Shown one piece after another: positions 17,704-25,384 of a stretch of DNA of 34,145 bases (position 1 is the stretch's first letter; each line of letters begins with the position of its first letter). The DNA comes from Balneolales bacterium. Lineage in GTDB: Bacteria; Bacteroidota; Rhodothermia; Balneolales; Natronogracilivirgulaceae. Position numbers and translations under genes: made by a program. The notes under the pieces were generated by a model. The model saw only the letters and a program-made list of their open reading frames with translations. It was not told where the DNA came from and made no database searches. The stretch is taken from contig SLJN01000011.1 in the NCBI GenBank assembly GCA_007135115.1, positions 1 through 34,145 of the forward strand, given 5' to 3'.

Positions 17704-17743
17704 ACGGGAAAGGGCTTCGGCTGCTTTCCCGTCTCCTGTTTTT
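17704..17743 (+). terminator. Terminator between fla3 and fla4
   Basis: A perfect 9-bp stem acgggaaag/ctttcccgt, with a small internal gc-ttcg-gc hairpin in the loop, followed by ctcctgttttt. Only 28 nt separate its end from the fla4 ATG, so any fla4 transcript must either read through it or start almost at the gene. Confidence 0.85.
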
Positions 17744-17771
17744 AAATAAAAACCCAAAAAACCACGTGACC

Positions 17772-18698
17772 ATGGCTTTTGGAGATTTAAACCGAATCAA
17801 CACGAACTTGCAATCACTGGATGCCCAGTTTAGTCTGAATCAGACCAACCGGGATCTTGCTGAGACGCAGTTACGTCTTTCTACCGGTAAACAAATTAAC
17901 CGCGCAGAAGACGATGCTGCCGGATTTTCCATCGCATCGAAACTCGGCGCGCGAATCGAAGGCCTTGATCAAGGCCTTCAAAATACCGGTGACGCTAAAT
18001 CCGTACTGGACATCGCAGAAGCGAGTTTCGACTCCATTACGGATATTCTTACCGAACTGAAAACCAACGCTACCCAGGCCGCCAATGATAGCCTCGGCAG
18101 TGATGAGCGAGAATTCATCCAGCAACAGATGGATAGCCTTGTCGAGGAATTGGATTCATTGGTAGAGCAAACCGAATTTCAGGGACAAAACCTGCTGGAT
18201 GGCGAATTTGATGCTACGTTCCAGGTAGGTGAGAGAACTGCTGATGAGGATGAAGGTACTGACGGCGATGTAATCAATGTTCAGATTAATCATGACGATG
18301 ATTCCGGTTTTAGTGGTGAAGGCTTAGAGCTTCATGACGGAGACCTGGGTGACTCAGTTGATGATGGCAACCGAGCACTTTGGGTAACCGAAGACGGGCC
18401 GGAAGATACTGCTCATGAAAATGCCCAAGCAGCAATTGAAGATATTGACGATGCATTGACAACCGTAGCCTCTGCGGTTAACTCTATCGGGATTAATCAA
18501 TCACAGCTTACGATCCGCGAAGAAATCCTGACACAATCTATCAACAGTAATGAGGCTGCTCAAAGCCGCATTCAGGATGCTGATTTTGCAGCGGAGCAAA
18601 GTGAAGCAGTGAAATCCCAAATCCTTCAGCAAACCGGTATCTCTGCATTAGCGCAGGCTAATCAGGCGCCGGAAGCTGTACTCGGATTTCTCGGATAG
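17772..18698 (+). CDS. fliC: Flagellin, paralogue 4 (fla4)
   Basis: A 308-residue flagellin. I chose the ATG at 17772 (MAFGDLNRIN) over the GTG at 17766 in the ORF track because all paralogues begin M[AS]FGD. No Shine-Dalgarno is seen; the initiation region is accacgtgaccATGG, shared with fla5. The middle domain is longer than in fla1-3 and very acidic (ADEDEGTDGDVINVQIN, then DGDLGDSVDDGN). A segment of about 310 bp (from about 17980) differs from fla5 at only about nine positions, all synonymous by my count. No sigma28-type promoter is seen upstream. The initiation region is the perfect target of the two antisense loops in the fla1 3' region. Confidence 0.95.
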   Translation: MAFGDLNRINTNLQSLDAQFSLNQTNRDLAETQLRLSTGKQINRAEDDAAGFSIASKLGARIEGLDQGLQNTGDAKSVLDIAEASFDSITDILTELKTNATQAANDSLGSDEREFIQQQMDSLVEELDSLVEQTEFQGQNLLDGEFDATFQVGERTADEDEGTDGDVINVQINHDDDSGFSGEGLELHDGDLGDSVDDGNRALWVTEDGPEDTAHENAQAAIEDIDDALTTVASAVNSIGINQSQLTIREEILTQSINSNEAAQSRIQDADFAAEQSEAVKSQILQQTGISALAQANQAPEAVLGFLG

Positions 18699-18702
18699 TA
18701 GC

Positions 18703-18775
18703 GAATAGCTCAAATGAGCTATTCCATTTTAAATCAGAGCTTTGCTGTAGCATTTATAGCTGCAGCACTGCTCTG
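18703..18775 (+). promoter_or_regulatory. Two consecutive hairpins between fla4 and fla5
   Basis: Hairpin 1: gaatagctc/gagctattc (18703-18711 with 18716-18724) followed by a weak T-stretch cattttaaat, a possible weak terminator of fla4. Hairpin 2: cagagc/gctctg, tgctg/cagca and agc/gct stacked with small internal loops (18735-18775). Hairpin 2 lies in the probable fla5 leader and has no T-tract, so it may be a leader structure or a 3'-end stabiliser. Confidence 0.55.
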
Positions 18776-18812
18776 ATACCAATGTTGTAATACAAACCAA
18801 AACCACGTGACC

Positions 18813-19745
18813 ATGGCTTTTGGAGATTTAAACCGAATCAATACGAACCTGCAGTCGCTGGATGCCCAGTTCAGTCTGAATCAGACGAACCGCCAGCTTG
18901 CAGATACCCAACTGCAGCTTTCTACCGGCAAGCAAATCAACCGGGCGGAAGACGATGCTGCCGGATTTTCCATTGCTTCCAAACTGGGAGCACGTGTCTC
19001 AGGTTTGGAGCAGGGACTTCAGAATACCGGCGACGCTAAATCCGTACTGGACATCGCAGAAGCGAGTTTCGACTCCATTACGGATATTCTTACCGAACTG
19101 AAAACCAATGCTACCCAGGCTGCCAATGACAGCCTCGGCAGTGATGAGCGCGAATTCATCCAGCAACAGATGGATAGCCTTGTGGAGGAATTGGATTCAC
19201 TGGTAGAGCAAACCGAATTTCAGGGACAAAACCTGCTGGATGGCGAATTTGATGCTACATTCCAGGTAGGTGAGAGAACAGCTGATGAGGATGAAGGTAC
19301 TGACGGTGATGTAATCAATGTTCAGATTAATCACAACGGTGAATCCGGTTTTAGTGGTGAAGGCTTAGGACTTCATGACGGTGATCTTGGTGACGCAGTT
19401 GACGAAGACAACCGTGAACTTTGGGTAATCGATGATGATGAGGCCCCCGGAGATAGTGCTCATGAAGCTGCTCAACAAGCAATAGCCGATATAGATGAAG
19501 CATTGACAACCGTAGCCTCTGCAGTTAACACTATTGGGATTAATCAGTCACAGCTGACGATCCGCGAAGAAATCCTCACGCAATCCATCAACAGTAATGA
19601 GGCCGCTCAGAGCCGTATTGAAGATGCCGATTTTGCAGAGGTTCAAAGCGAATCCGTAAAAATGCAAATTCTTCAGCAGACCGGTATCTCTGCATTGGCC
19701 CAGGCCAATCAGGCTCCCGAATCTGTTTTCGGGTTCCTTGGCTAA
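18813..19745 (+). CDS. fliC: Flagellin, paralogue 5 (fla5)
   Basis: A 310-residue flagellin, the closest relative of fla4. The ATG at 18813 is preferred to the GTG at 18807. The initiation region is the same as in fla4 (ccacgtgaccATGG) and again has no Shine-Dalgarno. The variable middle ends differently from fla4 (ELWVIDDDEAPGDSAHEAA), and the C-terminus reads ESVFGFLG instead of EAVLGFLG. No sigma28-type promoter is seen upstream; the 110-nt gap holds two hairpins. The antisense loops in the fla1 3' region would pair here as well as at fla4. Confidence 0.95.
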   Translation: MAFGDLNRINTNLQSLDAQFSLNQTNRQLADTQLQLSTGKQINRAEDDAAGFSIASKLGARVSGLEQGLQNTGDAKSVLDIAEASFDSITDILTELKTNATQAANDSLGSDEREFIQQQMDSLVEELDSLVEQTEFQGQNLLDGEFDATFQVGERTADEDEGTDGDVINVQINHNGESGFSGEGLGLHDGDLGDAVDEDNRELWVIDDDEAPGDSAHEAAQQAIADIDEALTTVASAVNTIGINQSQLTIREEILTQSINSNEAAQSRIEDADFAEVQSESVKMQILQQTGISALAQANQAPESVFGFLG

Positions 19746-20022
19746 TAAATTCTATTAGTGGTTGTAACGTGTTGATGTTAGCCATCCATTAATTTATTGA
19801 ATTTATTGGCATCGATTTAAGTGTGTCCACCGGATTCCGGATGGTTTAGTCTCCTCCATCAGGAGCAAATTCGGTTGGCTGCACTCATTTTTCTGCTTAT
19901 TCAGACAGGCTCCCGGCTGTGATAACTGGTCGGTCTTATCCGGCCGGTGGTCTGATTTTTGGATAATCGGAAAATCAAGCAAGGAACATGGACCTTGTGT
20001 AATCCAAATAAATAACAAAACC
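19746..20022 (+). other. Intergenic region fla5-fla6
   Basis: No gene. A tgataactggtcggtc stretch at 19920 resembles the -10 and early leader of fla2/fla3 (cgataactc...ggtcg), but the -35 partner is not at the expected position, so any sigma28-type promoter here is weak or altered. Small hairpins are present (ctcct/aggag at 19851-19865, ttatcc/ggataa around 19937-19965). No clear terminator for fla5. Confidence 0.35.
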
Positions 20023-20934
20023 ATGGCATTTGGAGACTTAAACCGAATAAATACCAATCTTCAGTCCATGGATGCGAAGTTCTCGCTCGACCGGGTCAAC
20101 CGGGATTTGGGCGAGACCCGGCTGAAACTTTCAACCGGACTTCAAATTAACAGGGCTGAAGATGATGCTGCCGGGTTTTCTATAGCTTCCCGGCTTGGCG
20201 CCCGCATAGAAGGGTTAGAGCAGGGGTTACAGAATACCGGCGATGCAAAATCTGTGTTGGATATTGCCGAGGCGAGTTTTGATTCCATTATCGATATACT
20301 GACGGAAATGAAAGTCAAAGCCACGCAGGCAGCTAATGATTCTCTCGGTAGTGATGAGAGGGGTTTTATCCAGCAACAGATGGACGCCCTGGCAGATGAG
20401 ATCGACGATATTGTCGATCAAACCGAATTTCAGGGTGAAGTCCTGCTGGACGGAGACTACAGTGCTTCGTTCCAGGTGGGTGAGCGCGCTGAGGATGTTA
20501 TCAGCGTGGAAATCCAACAGGATAATGAAGATGGTTTTGCTTCTGAAGACTTGGGAGTTCATGATCTCGAAGTGGATGAACATGGCAATGCCCAGTCAGC
20601 GGTAGAAGCAACCGATGATGCCATTACTGCCGTTTCTGAAGTGGTAAATCAGCTGGGTATTAGTCAGGCTCAGTTGACGATCCGCGAAGAAATCCTGACG
20701 CAATCAGTGAGCAGTAACCAGGCAGCACGCAGCCGCATTCAAGATGCAGATTTTGCGAGCGAACAAAGTGAGGCTTTAAAGCTGCAAATTCTGCAACAAA
20801 CGGCTACGTCTGCTCTGGCGCAAGCCAACACAGCTCCTGAAGCTGTCCTGGACTTTATTACCATTAACGGTAACGGAAATGGTAATGATGACAACGGTAA
20901 TGGAAATGATAACGGTAATGGCAACAACGGATGA
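20023..20934 (+). CDS. fliC: Flagellin, paralogue 6 (fla6) with Asn/Gly-rich C-terminal tail
   Basis: A 303-residue flagellin. The N-terminal D0/D1 region is intact but shows more substitutions than the others (SMDAKFSLDRVNRDLGETRLKL). The usual C-terminal end AVLGFLG is replaced by AVLDFITINGNGNG and about 25 residues made of Asn, Gly and Asp repeats. In known flagellins the C-terminal D0 helix lies in the filament core and ends near the sequence lost here, so the tail is unusual. The initiation region aaaaccATGGCATTTGGAGA has no Shine-Dalgarno. A strong terminator follows within 20 nt, closing the flagellin array. Confidence 0.93.
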   Translation: MAFGDLNRINTNLQSMDAKFSLDRVNRDLGETRLKLSTGLQINRAEDDAAGFSIASRLGARIEGLEQGLQNTGDAKSVLDIAEASFDSIIDILTEMKVKATQAANDSLGSDERGFIQQQMDALADEIDDIVDQTEFQGEVLLDGDYSASFQVGERAEDVISVEIQQDNEDGFASEDLGVHDLEVDEHGNAQSAVEATDDAITAVSEVVNQLGISQAQLTIREEILTQSVSSNQAARSRIQDADFASEQSEALKLQILQQTATSALAQANTAPEAVLDFITINGNGNGNDDNGNGNDNGNGNNG

Positions 20935-20952
20935 TAAAATCATGCCAAATTA

Positions 20953-20989
20953 TCGGGGTATCGGCACAATCCGGTACCCCGATTTTTTT
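20953..20989 (+). terminator. Terminator of fla6
   Basis: A 12-pair stem tcggggtatcgg/ccggtaccccga (one G-U) with a 6-nt loop cacaat, followed by seven T. A textbook intrinsic terminator. Confidence 0.95.
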
Positions 20990-21022
20990 ATTCAACTGAT
21001 TAAAGAGAGCACGGCCTGCCTT

Positions 21023-21049
21023 TTAAGTTTTTTAGATTTCTGTCGATAA
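21023..21049 (+). promoter_or_regulatory. Sigma28-type promoter of the fliS-fliD group
   Basis: TTAAGTTT at 21023 and CGATAA at 21044-21049, with the same 21-nt offset as the flagellin promoters and the best -35 match of the four to TAAAGTTT. It lies about 180 nt before fliS. Confidence 0.65.
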
Positions 21050-21168
21050 ATAATCATACCATTTCGGATCAATGACAACAAGCAAAAAATTACATCGAAA
21101 CGGTCATTTTTTCCGCCTGAGATAACAGTAATACCTTTGCAAGTGCATGTAATAAAGTGTCGTAGATG

Positions 21169-21184
21169 TGGCACAATGCTTGTA
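21169..21184 (+). promoter_or_regulatory. Sigma54-like promoter upstream of fliS
   Basis: tggcacaatgcttgta: TGGCAC at -24, five bases, TTGT at -12. GG and TTG are at canonical spacing; the invariant C of TTGC is T. Predicted transcription start near 21195, about 30 nt before the fliS ATG. An NtrC-family activator is encoded 2.7 kb downstream. Confidence 0.5.
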
Positions 21185-21227
21185 ATGCAATGATCATCTT
21201 GAAACAGAATAATAAAAATCATCTGGT

Positions 21228-21548
21228 ATGAAAAACCCTGCAAATGTCTATGAACGGCAGGCGGTGATGAACGCCACCCCTGAAGAACTCGTTACCAAAC
21301 TCTATGACATTGCCATACAGTGCTGTTATCGAAAAGATTCGAAAAAACTCGTCGAAGTTCTTGCAACACTTATTCGGGGCTTGAATTTCGATTATGAGAT
21401 ATCCGGAGATTTTTTCAGGCTGTATGAATATTGCCAGCGGCAAGCCCGGAAAAAAGAATTTGACGAGGTGCGTGAACTAATTGAGGGCATCCGGGATACC
21501 TGGGATGAACATGTTGTAAAAGGCCAGAAACAGCAAAAACAAGCCTAA
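21228..21548 (+). CDS. fliS: Flagellar export chaperone FliS
   Basis: A 106-residue helical protein with the FliS signature at the N-terminus: NVYERQAVMNATPEELVTKLYD, matching the family pattern Y...A...P.EL...LYD. FliS binds the C-terminal D0 region of flagellin and keeps it unpolymerised until export. The length is slightly below the usual 120-135 residues. It lies directly after the flagellin array and 6 nt before fliD, so it is the first gene of an operon with fliD. Two promoter candidates (sigma28-type and sigma54-like) are in front. Confidence 0.88.
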   Translation: MKNPANVYERQAVMNATPEELVTKLYDIAIQCCYRKDSKKLVEVLATLIRGLNFDYEISGDFFRLYEYCQRQARKKEFDEVRELIEGIRDTWDEHVVKGQKQQKQA

Positions 21549-21554
21549 CCCCTT

Positions 21555-22988
21555 ATGTCAGACATTCAATCCATATTTCGCCAAAACGATCCTTTCGAGC
21601 AGCTCGTAGATCAGATTATAGAAGCTGAGAGTACGCAGCTGAACGAAGTAAAAGAGCGAAAGGCGGAGCACGAGCAGCGTCAAGCGGCAGTTAGTGATGC
21701 CGGCTCTAAGCTTTCTTCGTTAAGCAGTACCGTCACGGATTTTCGCGATCCTTCTGCAAATATGTTCAACCCGCTTGATGTAAGCTCAACCAACGACAAT
21801 GCATTCGAGCTTACCGTGGATGAAATGCAGCTTGAAGAACCCGGCGAGTTCGATATCAATGTAGATAATGTTGCTCAGCGCGATATTTTGCTATCTGATA
21901 CAATCAATAATGAGGGGGATGAACTGACCGGCGACCAGATTGAAATGGACATCACGGTAGGTGGAGAAACCCAACCCATCCAGGTTGATGCGTCTGAGGC
22001 TGAAGATAATCAGCAGGTAATGAACATGGTCGTAGATGAAATCAATGAGCAGTTTGATGATGTTGAAAACGGGCTTCAGGCAAGTGCCTTTAATGTTGAT
22101 GGACAAAATTCTCAAATTTCCATTAAAAGTGATGAAACCGGAAGCGACAACCGGATAAACATCGATGGCGGTGAAGAGTTCGGTTTTAATCATCTAAACT
22201 CGGAGGAAGATCTCAACGCCCGCTTTACTGTTGATGGTGTTGATTTCACCCGTCAGACGAATTCCATAGAAGATGTCATTGATGGAGTGAACGTTGAGCT
22301 GCTGCAGGAAACCGGTAATGAACGGATATCCGTATTCCGGGATCAGGAGCAGGCGATGGAAAATGTAGAAAGCTTCATCTCCGAGTTTAACGAGGTTAAC
22401 GATTATATCCGCGAGCAAACGTTCCTTGATGGAGAGTCCGGAGAACGCGGACCACTACAAAGAGACCGTGTCTTCCGAACGTTAATGCAGGATCTACGAC
22501 TTGATATGTCAGCTGAATTTGGCGCAGGTTTAAGTGATGAAGAAAAAGGTGATCTGCCTGATGTCGCGTACGATACACTTATGGAAATGGGTATCAATTT
22601 CCGCCAGAATGGGGAAATGTATATTGAAGACCAGGGGCAGCTCGAAGATGCATTGCAGTCCAACCCCGATGATGTTCAGGAACTATTTGCCAATCCGGAT
22701 GGAGGTGTATTAAGCCGTGCAGAAAACCGGATCGACGAATTTGTCAGCGGTAGCGGATCGGTGATAAACTCTCTTGAGAACACCATCGATCAGCGAATGG
22801 ATCATTACGAGACCCGCGTAGAACGTGAAGAAAACCAGCTTGAAAACCGCCGCGACCAACTTCGGGATGAGTTTACTGAAATGCAGCAGGTTATGACCGA
22901 TGCCCAAAACCAGATGCAGAATATGCAGGCCATTCAGGGTCAAATGGGTGGTATGGGCGGCGCCGAACAAATGATGATGATGCAGTAA
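21555..22988 (+). CDS. fliD: Flagellar filament cap protein FliD
   Basis: A 477-residue hook-associated protein 2. The N-terminus (IFRQNDPFEQLVDQIIEAES) and the long coiled C-terminal end (VINSLENTIDQRMDHYETRVEREENQLENRRDQLRDEFTEMQQVMTDAQ) match FliD D0/D1 regions. The middle contains beta-rich cap domains with a FliD_N-type FDINVDNVAQ segment. FliD forms the distal cap that folds exported flagellin into the filament. The protein ends in a Met/Gln/Gly-rich tail (GGMGGAEQMMMMQ). The predicted start is 6 nt after fliS. It is acidic in the middle like the flagellins it caps. Confidence 0.9.
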   Translation: MSDIQSIFRQNDPFEQLVDQIIEAESTQLNEVKERKAEHEQRQAAVSDAGSKLSSLSSTVTDFRDPSANMFNPLDVSSTNDNAFELTVDEMQLEEPGEFDINVDNVAQRDILLSDTINNEGDELTGDQIEMDITVGGETQPIQVDASEAEDNQQVMNMVVDEINEQFDDVENGLQASAFNVDGQNSQISIKSDETGSDNRINIDGGEEFGFNHLNSEEDLNARFTVDGVDFTRQTNSIEDVIDGVNVELLQETGNERISVFRDQEQAMENVESFISEFNEVNDYIREQTFLDGESGERGPLQRDRVFRTLMQDLRLDMSAEFGAGLSDEEKGDLPDVAYDTLMEMGINFRQNGEMYIEDQGQLEDALQSNPDDVQELFANPDGGVLSRAENRIDEFVSGSGSVINSLENTIDQRMDHYETRVEREENQLENRRDQLRDEFTEMQQVMTDAQNQMQNMQAIQGQMGGMGGAEQMMMMQ

Positions 22989-23006
22989 TTGTAAATAAGC
23001 TTTTTG

Positions 23007-23405
23007 ATGGATAATCTGCAACGACAATCGCTGGAGTTATTGGATCAGTGCATAAGCCGCACCAGAGAGATCCTGTCGTGTTTTGAAACGGAACAGCAAT
23101 ACACGGCAGCAGATTTAAGAAAGTTGTTTTCCCGGCGTTCGGAAGAAATAAGCAGACTGTACGAACTTACCCACAGTCAGCAGTGGCAGGAAAGCAAAAA
23201 AGATGATAACTTTAAAATCATCCAACAGCGATTTCGATTACTGCAAGATTTAGATCAACTGTTACGTTCACAGTTGCAGACGCGGTACAACGAAACGAAA
23301 AACGCTTATAAAAAAGCCAGTGACGACGCCGATGCCGATAACAAATACCGCAATGTCGGCCGGCATAAATCCTCGTTATTTATAGAATCTTCTTTGAAGG
23401 GGTAA
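23007..23405 (+). CDS. Small helical flagellar-cluster protein, FliT-like
   Basis: 132 residues, almost wholly alpha-helical and rich in Gln, Arg, Glu and Lys. I start at the ATG at 23007 rather than the TTG just before it. Sequence identity to a named family is not obvious; the position right after fliD and its size fit the FliT class of export chaperones, which bind FliD. The C-terminus turns hydrophilic and basic (NKYRNVGRHKSS). Only 3 nt separate it from the FlgM-like gene, so both belong to the fliS-fliD operon. An alternative is another flagellar chaperone of unknown target. Confidence 0.6.
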   Translation: MDNLQRQSLELLDQCISRTREILSCFETEQQYTAADLRKLFSRRSEEISRLYELTHSQQWQESKKDDNFKIIQQRFRLLQDLDQLLRSQLQTRYNETKNAYKKASDDADADNKYRNVGRHKSSLFIESSLKG

Positions 23406-23408
23406 CCC

Positions 23409-23876
23409 ATGGATATACCCAACATAAATAACAATTCTCTCAACCCTCAAAATAAAGCTGATAAAGCTTCTCAGGGTGAAAAGTCCGCTAAAACGGATGC
23501 TGCGGGTAACAGCAAAAATGTGAAGCAGTCATCCTCCATTCAGTCGGATGAGCTTTCCATTAGCAAGTCCGCGAATGAGGGTGAACTTAAGTTTGCACTG
23601 GCAGAGTATCAGAAACTCCAAAAACAGTCTGTAGAATCTCTCCGCGAAATTAAGCAAAACATCGATAACGGAGTTTACGAGCAGGATAAAATTCAATCTC
23701 AGGTATCTGATCGAATACAGGGAGAAATATCGGCTGTAGAAGCCATAGAACATCAGGGAGAGACACAGAAAACGAATACGGAACTAACTCCTGAACTCAA
23801 AGACCGGTTACTCAATGATGAGTCGGTTCTGGATCAAATTTCACAGAAGTTAATTGATGATCTTTCGAGGTTGTAA
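23409..23876 (+). CDS. FlgM-like protein, candidate anti-sigma28 factor
   Basis: 155 residues. The first 50 are disordered (Asn, Ser, Lys, Gln). Then DELSISKSANEGELKFALAE and SLREIKQNIDNGVYEQDKIQSQVSDRI follow, which resemble the FlgM pattern of a D-x-[VL]-x-[IL]-S box followed by a helix and L[KR]..I..G.Y..D...... The length exceeds typical FlgM (about 90-100) because of an extra C-terminal helix (about 115-155). FlgM holds sigma28 inactive until the hook is finished and is then exported. Four sigma28-type promoters upstream make such a regulator plausible. Function is inferred from a weak motif and context. Confidence 0.55.
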   Translation: MDIPNINNNSLNPQNKADKASQGEKSAKTDAAGNSKNVKQSSSIQSDELSISKSANEGELKFALAEYQKLQKQSVESLREIKQNIDNGVYEQDKIQSQVSDRIQGEISAVEAIEHQGETQKTNTELTPELKDRLLNDESVLDQISQKLIDDLSRL

Positions 23877-23941
23877 ACTTCTGATTTAGAATTATATATT
23901 GCGGAACGGTTTTCTGTTCACCTCTAAGTGATTGTATCGAT

Positions 23942-25384
23942 TTGAAAGGTAAAATAATCGTTCTGGACGATGAGCCCTTGATGCTTCGTTATCTGGAGAA
24001 GCATCTCGGAATGCATCAATACGAAGTAACAGCATTTGAGTCTCCTTCTGAAGCTCTTTCTTCCCTGTCGGAAAAAAGTGCTGACTTGGTGATATCTGAT
24101 GTTAAAATGCCCGAAATGACCGGAGATGAAGTGCTCAATCATATCATGGAGCACCATCCCGATGTTGGTGTAATTCTTATTACCGGCTTTGGCAGTATTA
24201 ATCACGCGGTGAATACGGTTCAAAAAGGGGCGTTTGATTATATCACCAAACCCTTCAGCGGCCCTGAAATCCTGGCTCGCGTTAATCGGTTTTTTAAAGT
24301 AAAAGAAGATACCGGCAAGGTTCGCCATCAGGAGGAGATGCAAGCTCCGAAATCTGCATCTGCCGACTCTGAATCGAAGCCTGACAGCAAAAAAAGCAAA
24401 TCTTCATCCGATGATACCGGGGACGGGCGATATGAAGTTAAATTCATCGGAGAGCACCCACGAGTAAAACAGCTGGTCGATTCGCTTCCCCAAATTGCCC
24501 AGAATAACGCCCCCGTGTTGATCCAGGGGGAAAGCGGATCCGGTAAGGAAGTATTCGCATCACTGGTTCATTATAACAGCGAACGCGCCGATAAACCCTA
24601 CGTAAAAATTAATTGCGCGAATTTGCCGTCCGAGCTGGTTGAAAGTACTCTTTTCGGTCATGTAAAAGGCGCGTTTACCGGTGCTGTAAGTGACTCAAAA
24701 GGTGCTTTCCTGGAGGCCGATGGAGGCACGCTGCTGTTAGACGAGATTACCGAAATTGATATCAATATCCAGGCAAAACTGCTTCGGGTGTTGCAGGAAA
24801 GTGAGTTTACCAGGGTCGGCAGTCAAAAACCGACCAAAGTGAATGTCCGGATCATTGCCACGACCAACAGAAATGTCAGCGATACGATTCGGGAAGGGCA
24901 GTTCCGCGAAGACTTGTACTACAGGCTGAATGTGTTCCCGATTGCCATTCCGCCATTGAGGGAGCGTCGCGATGATATCCCGGTATTGGCGGAATATATC
25001 GTTGAAAAATATGTCCATGAATACGGTCTGGAACCCAAGACCATCTCCCCGGAATTAATGGATTTTTTGAAGCAACAGTCCTGGAAAGGTAATGTGAGGG
25101 AGCTGGATAATTTCATGCAGCGCGGGGTGCTGATGTCGCATGGCTCTAAGGAAATCACACAGGATCATGTGCAAAACCAGCTATTCGAAGGTGTTGATGA
25201 AAACCTGAAGCAGGAATTGATGGATGATATGCCTCTGGTGCCCATTGAGGAAATGGAATTGAAGATGATCCGCATGGCCCTGGAGCGTACGAATGGCAAC
25301 CAGAAGGAGGCCGCCGATCTTCTTGGTATATCTGACCGGACGATCCGCAATAAAATCAAAAAGCTAAAAGACGACGAAGAATGA
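23942..25384 (+). CDS. NtrC-family sigma54-dependent response regulator
   Basis: 480 residues in three domains. Receiver domain, about 1-120: acidic pocket D9-D10, phospho-acceptor D53 (ISDVKMPEMTG), conserved Lys in YITKPF. AAA+ domain, about 165-400: Walker A GESGSGKE near residue 196, sigma54-contacting GAFTGA near 243, Walker B GGTLLLDE. C-terminal Fis-type helix-turn-helix: NQKEAADLLGISDRTIRNKIKKL. Such proteins hydrolyse ATP to open sigma54 promoters; FlgR/FleR/FlbD relatives control flagellar genes. A Ser/Lys-rich linker of about 30 residues joins receiver and AAA+. The start is TTG, with no in-frame ATG close by. It overlaps cheA by 4 nt (ATGA). The partner histidine kinase is not in the window. 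Confidence 0.92.
   Translation: MKGKIIVLDDEPLMLRYLEKHLGMHQYEVTAFESPSEALSSLSEKSADLVISDVKMPEMTGDEVLNHIMEHHPDVGVILITGFGSINHAVNTVQKGAFDYITKPFSGPEILARVNRFFKVKEDTGKVRHQEEMQAPKSASADSESKPDSKKSKSSSDDTGDGRYEVKFIGEHPRVKQLVDSLPQIAQNNAPVLIQGESGSGKEVFASLVHYNSERADKPYVKINCANLPSELVESTLFGHVKGAFTGAVSDSKGAFLEADGGTLLLDEITEIDINIQAKLLRVLQESEFTRVGSQKPTKVNVRIIATTNRNVSDTIREGQFREDLYYRLNVFPIAIPPLRERRDDIPVLAEYIVEKYVHEYGLEPKTISPELMDFLKQQSWKGNVRELDNFMQRGVLMSHGSKEITQDHVQNQLFEGVDENLKQELMDDMPLVPIEEMELKMIRMALERTNGNQKEAADLLGISDRTIRNKIKKLKDDEE

Noticed and set aside
19899-19926. Sigma28-type promoter for fla6 at tgataactggtcgg
   Set aside because: The -10 lacks the leading CG and no TTAA lies at the 21-nt offset found in the other four sites; too weak to list as a promoter.
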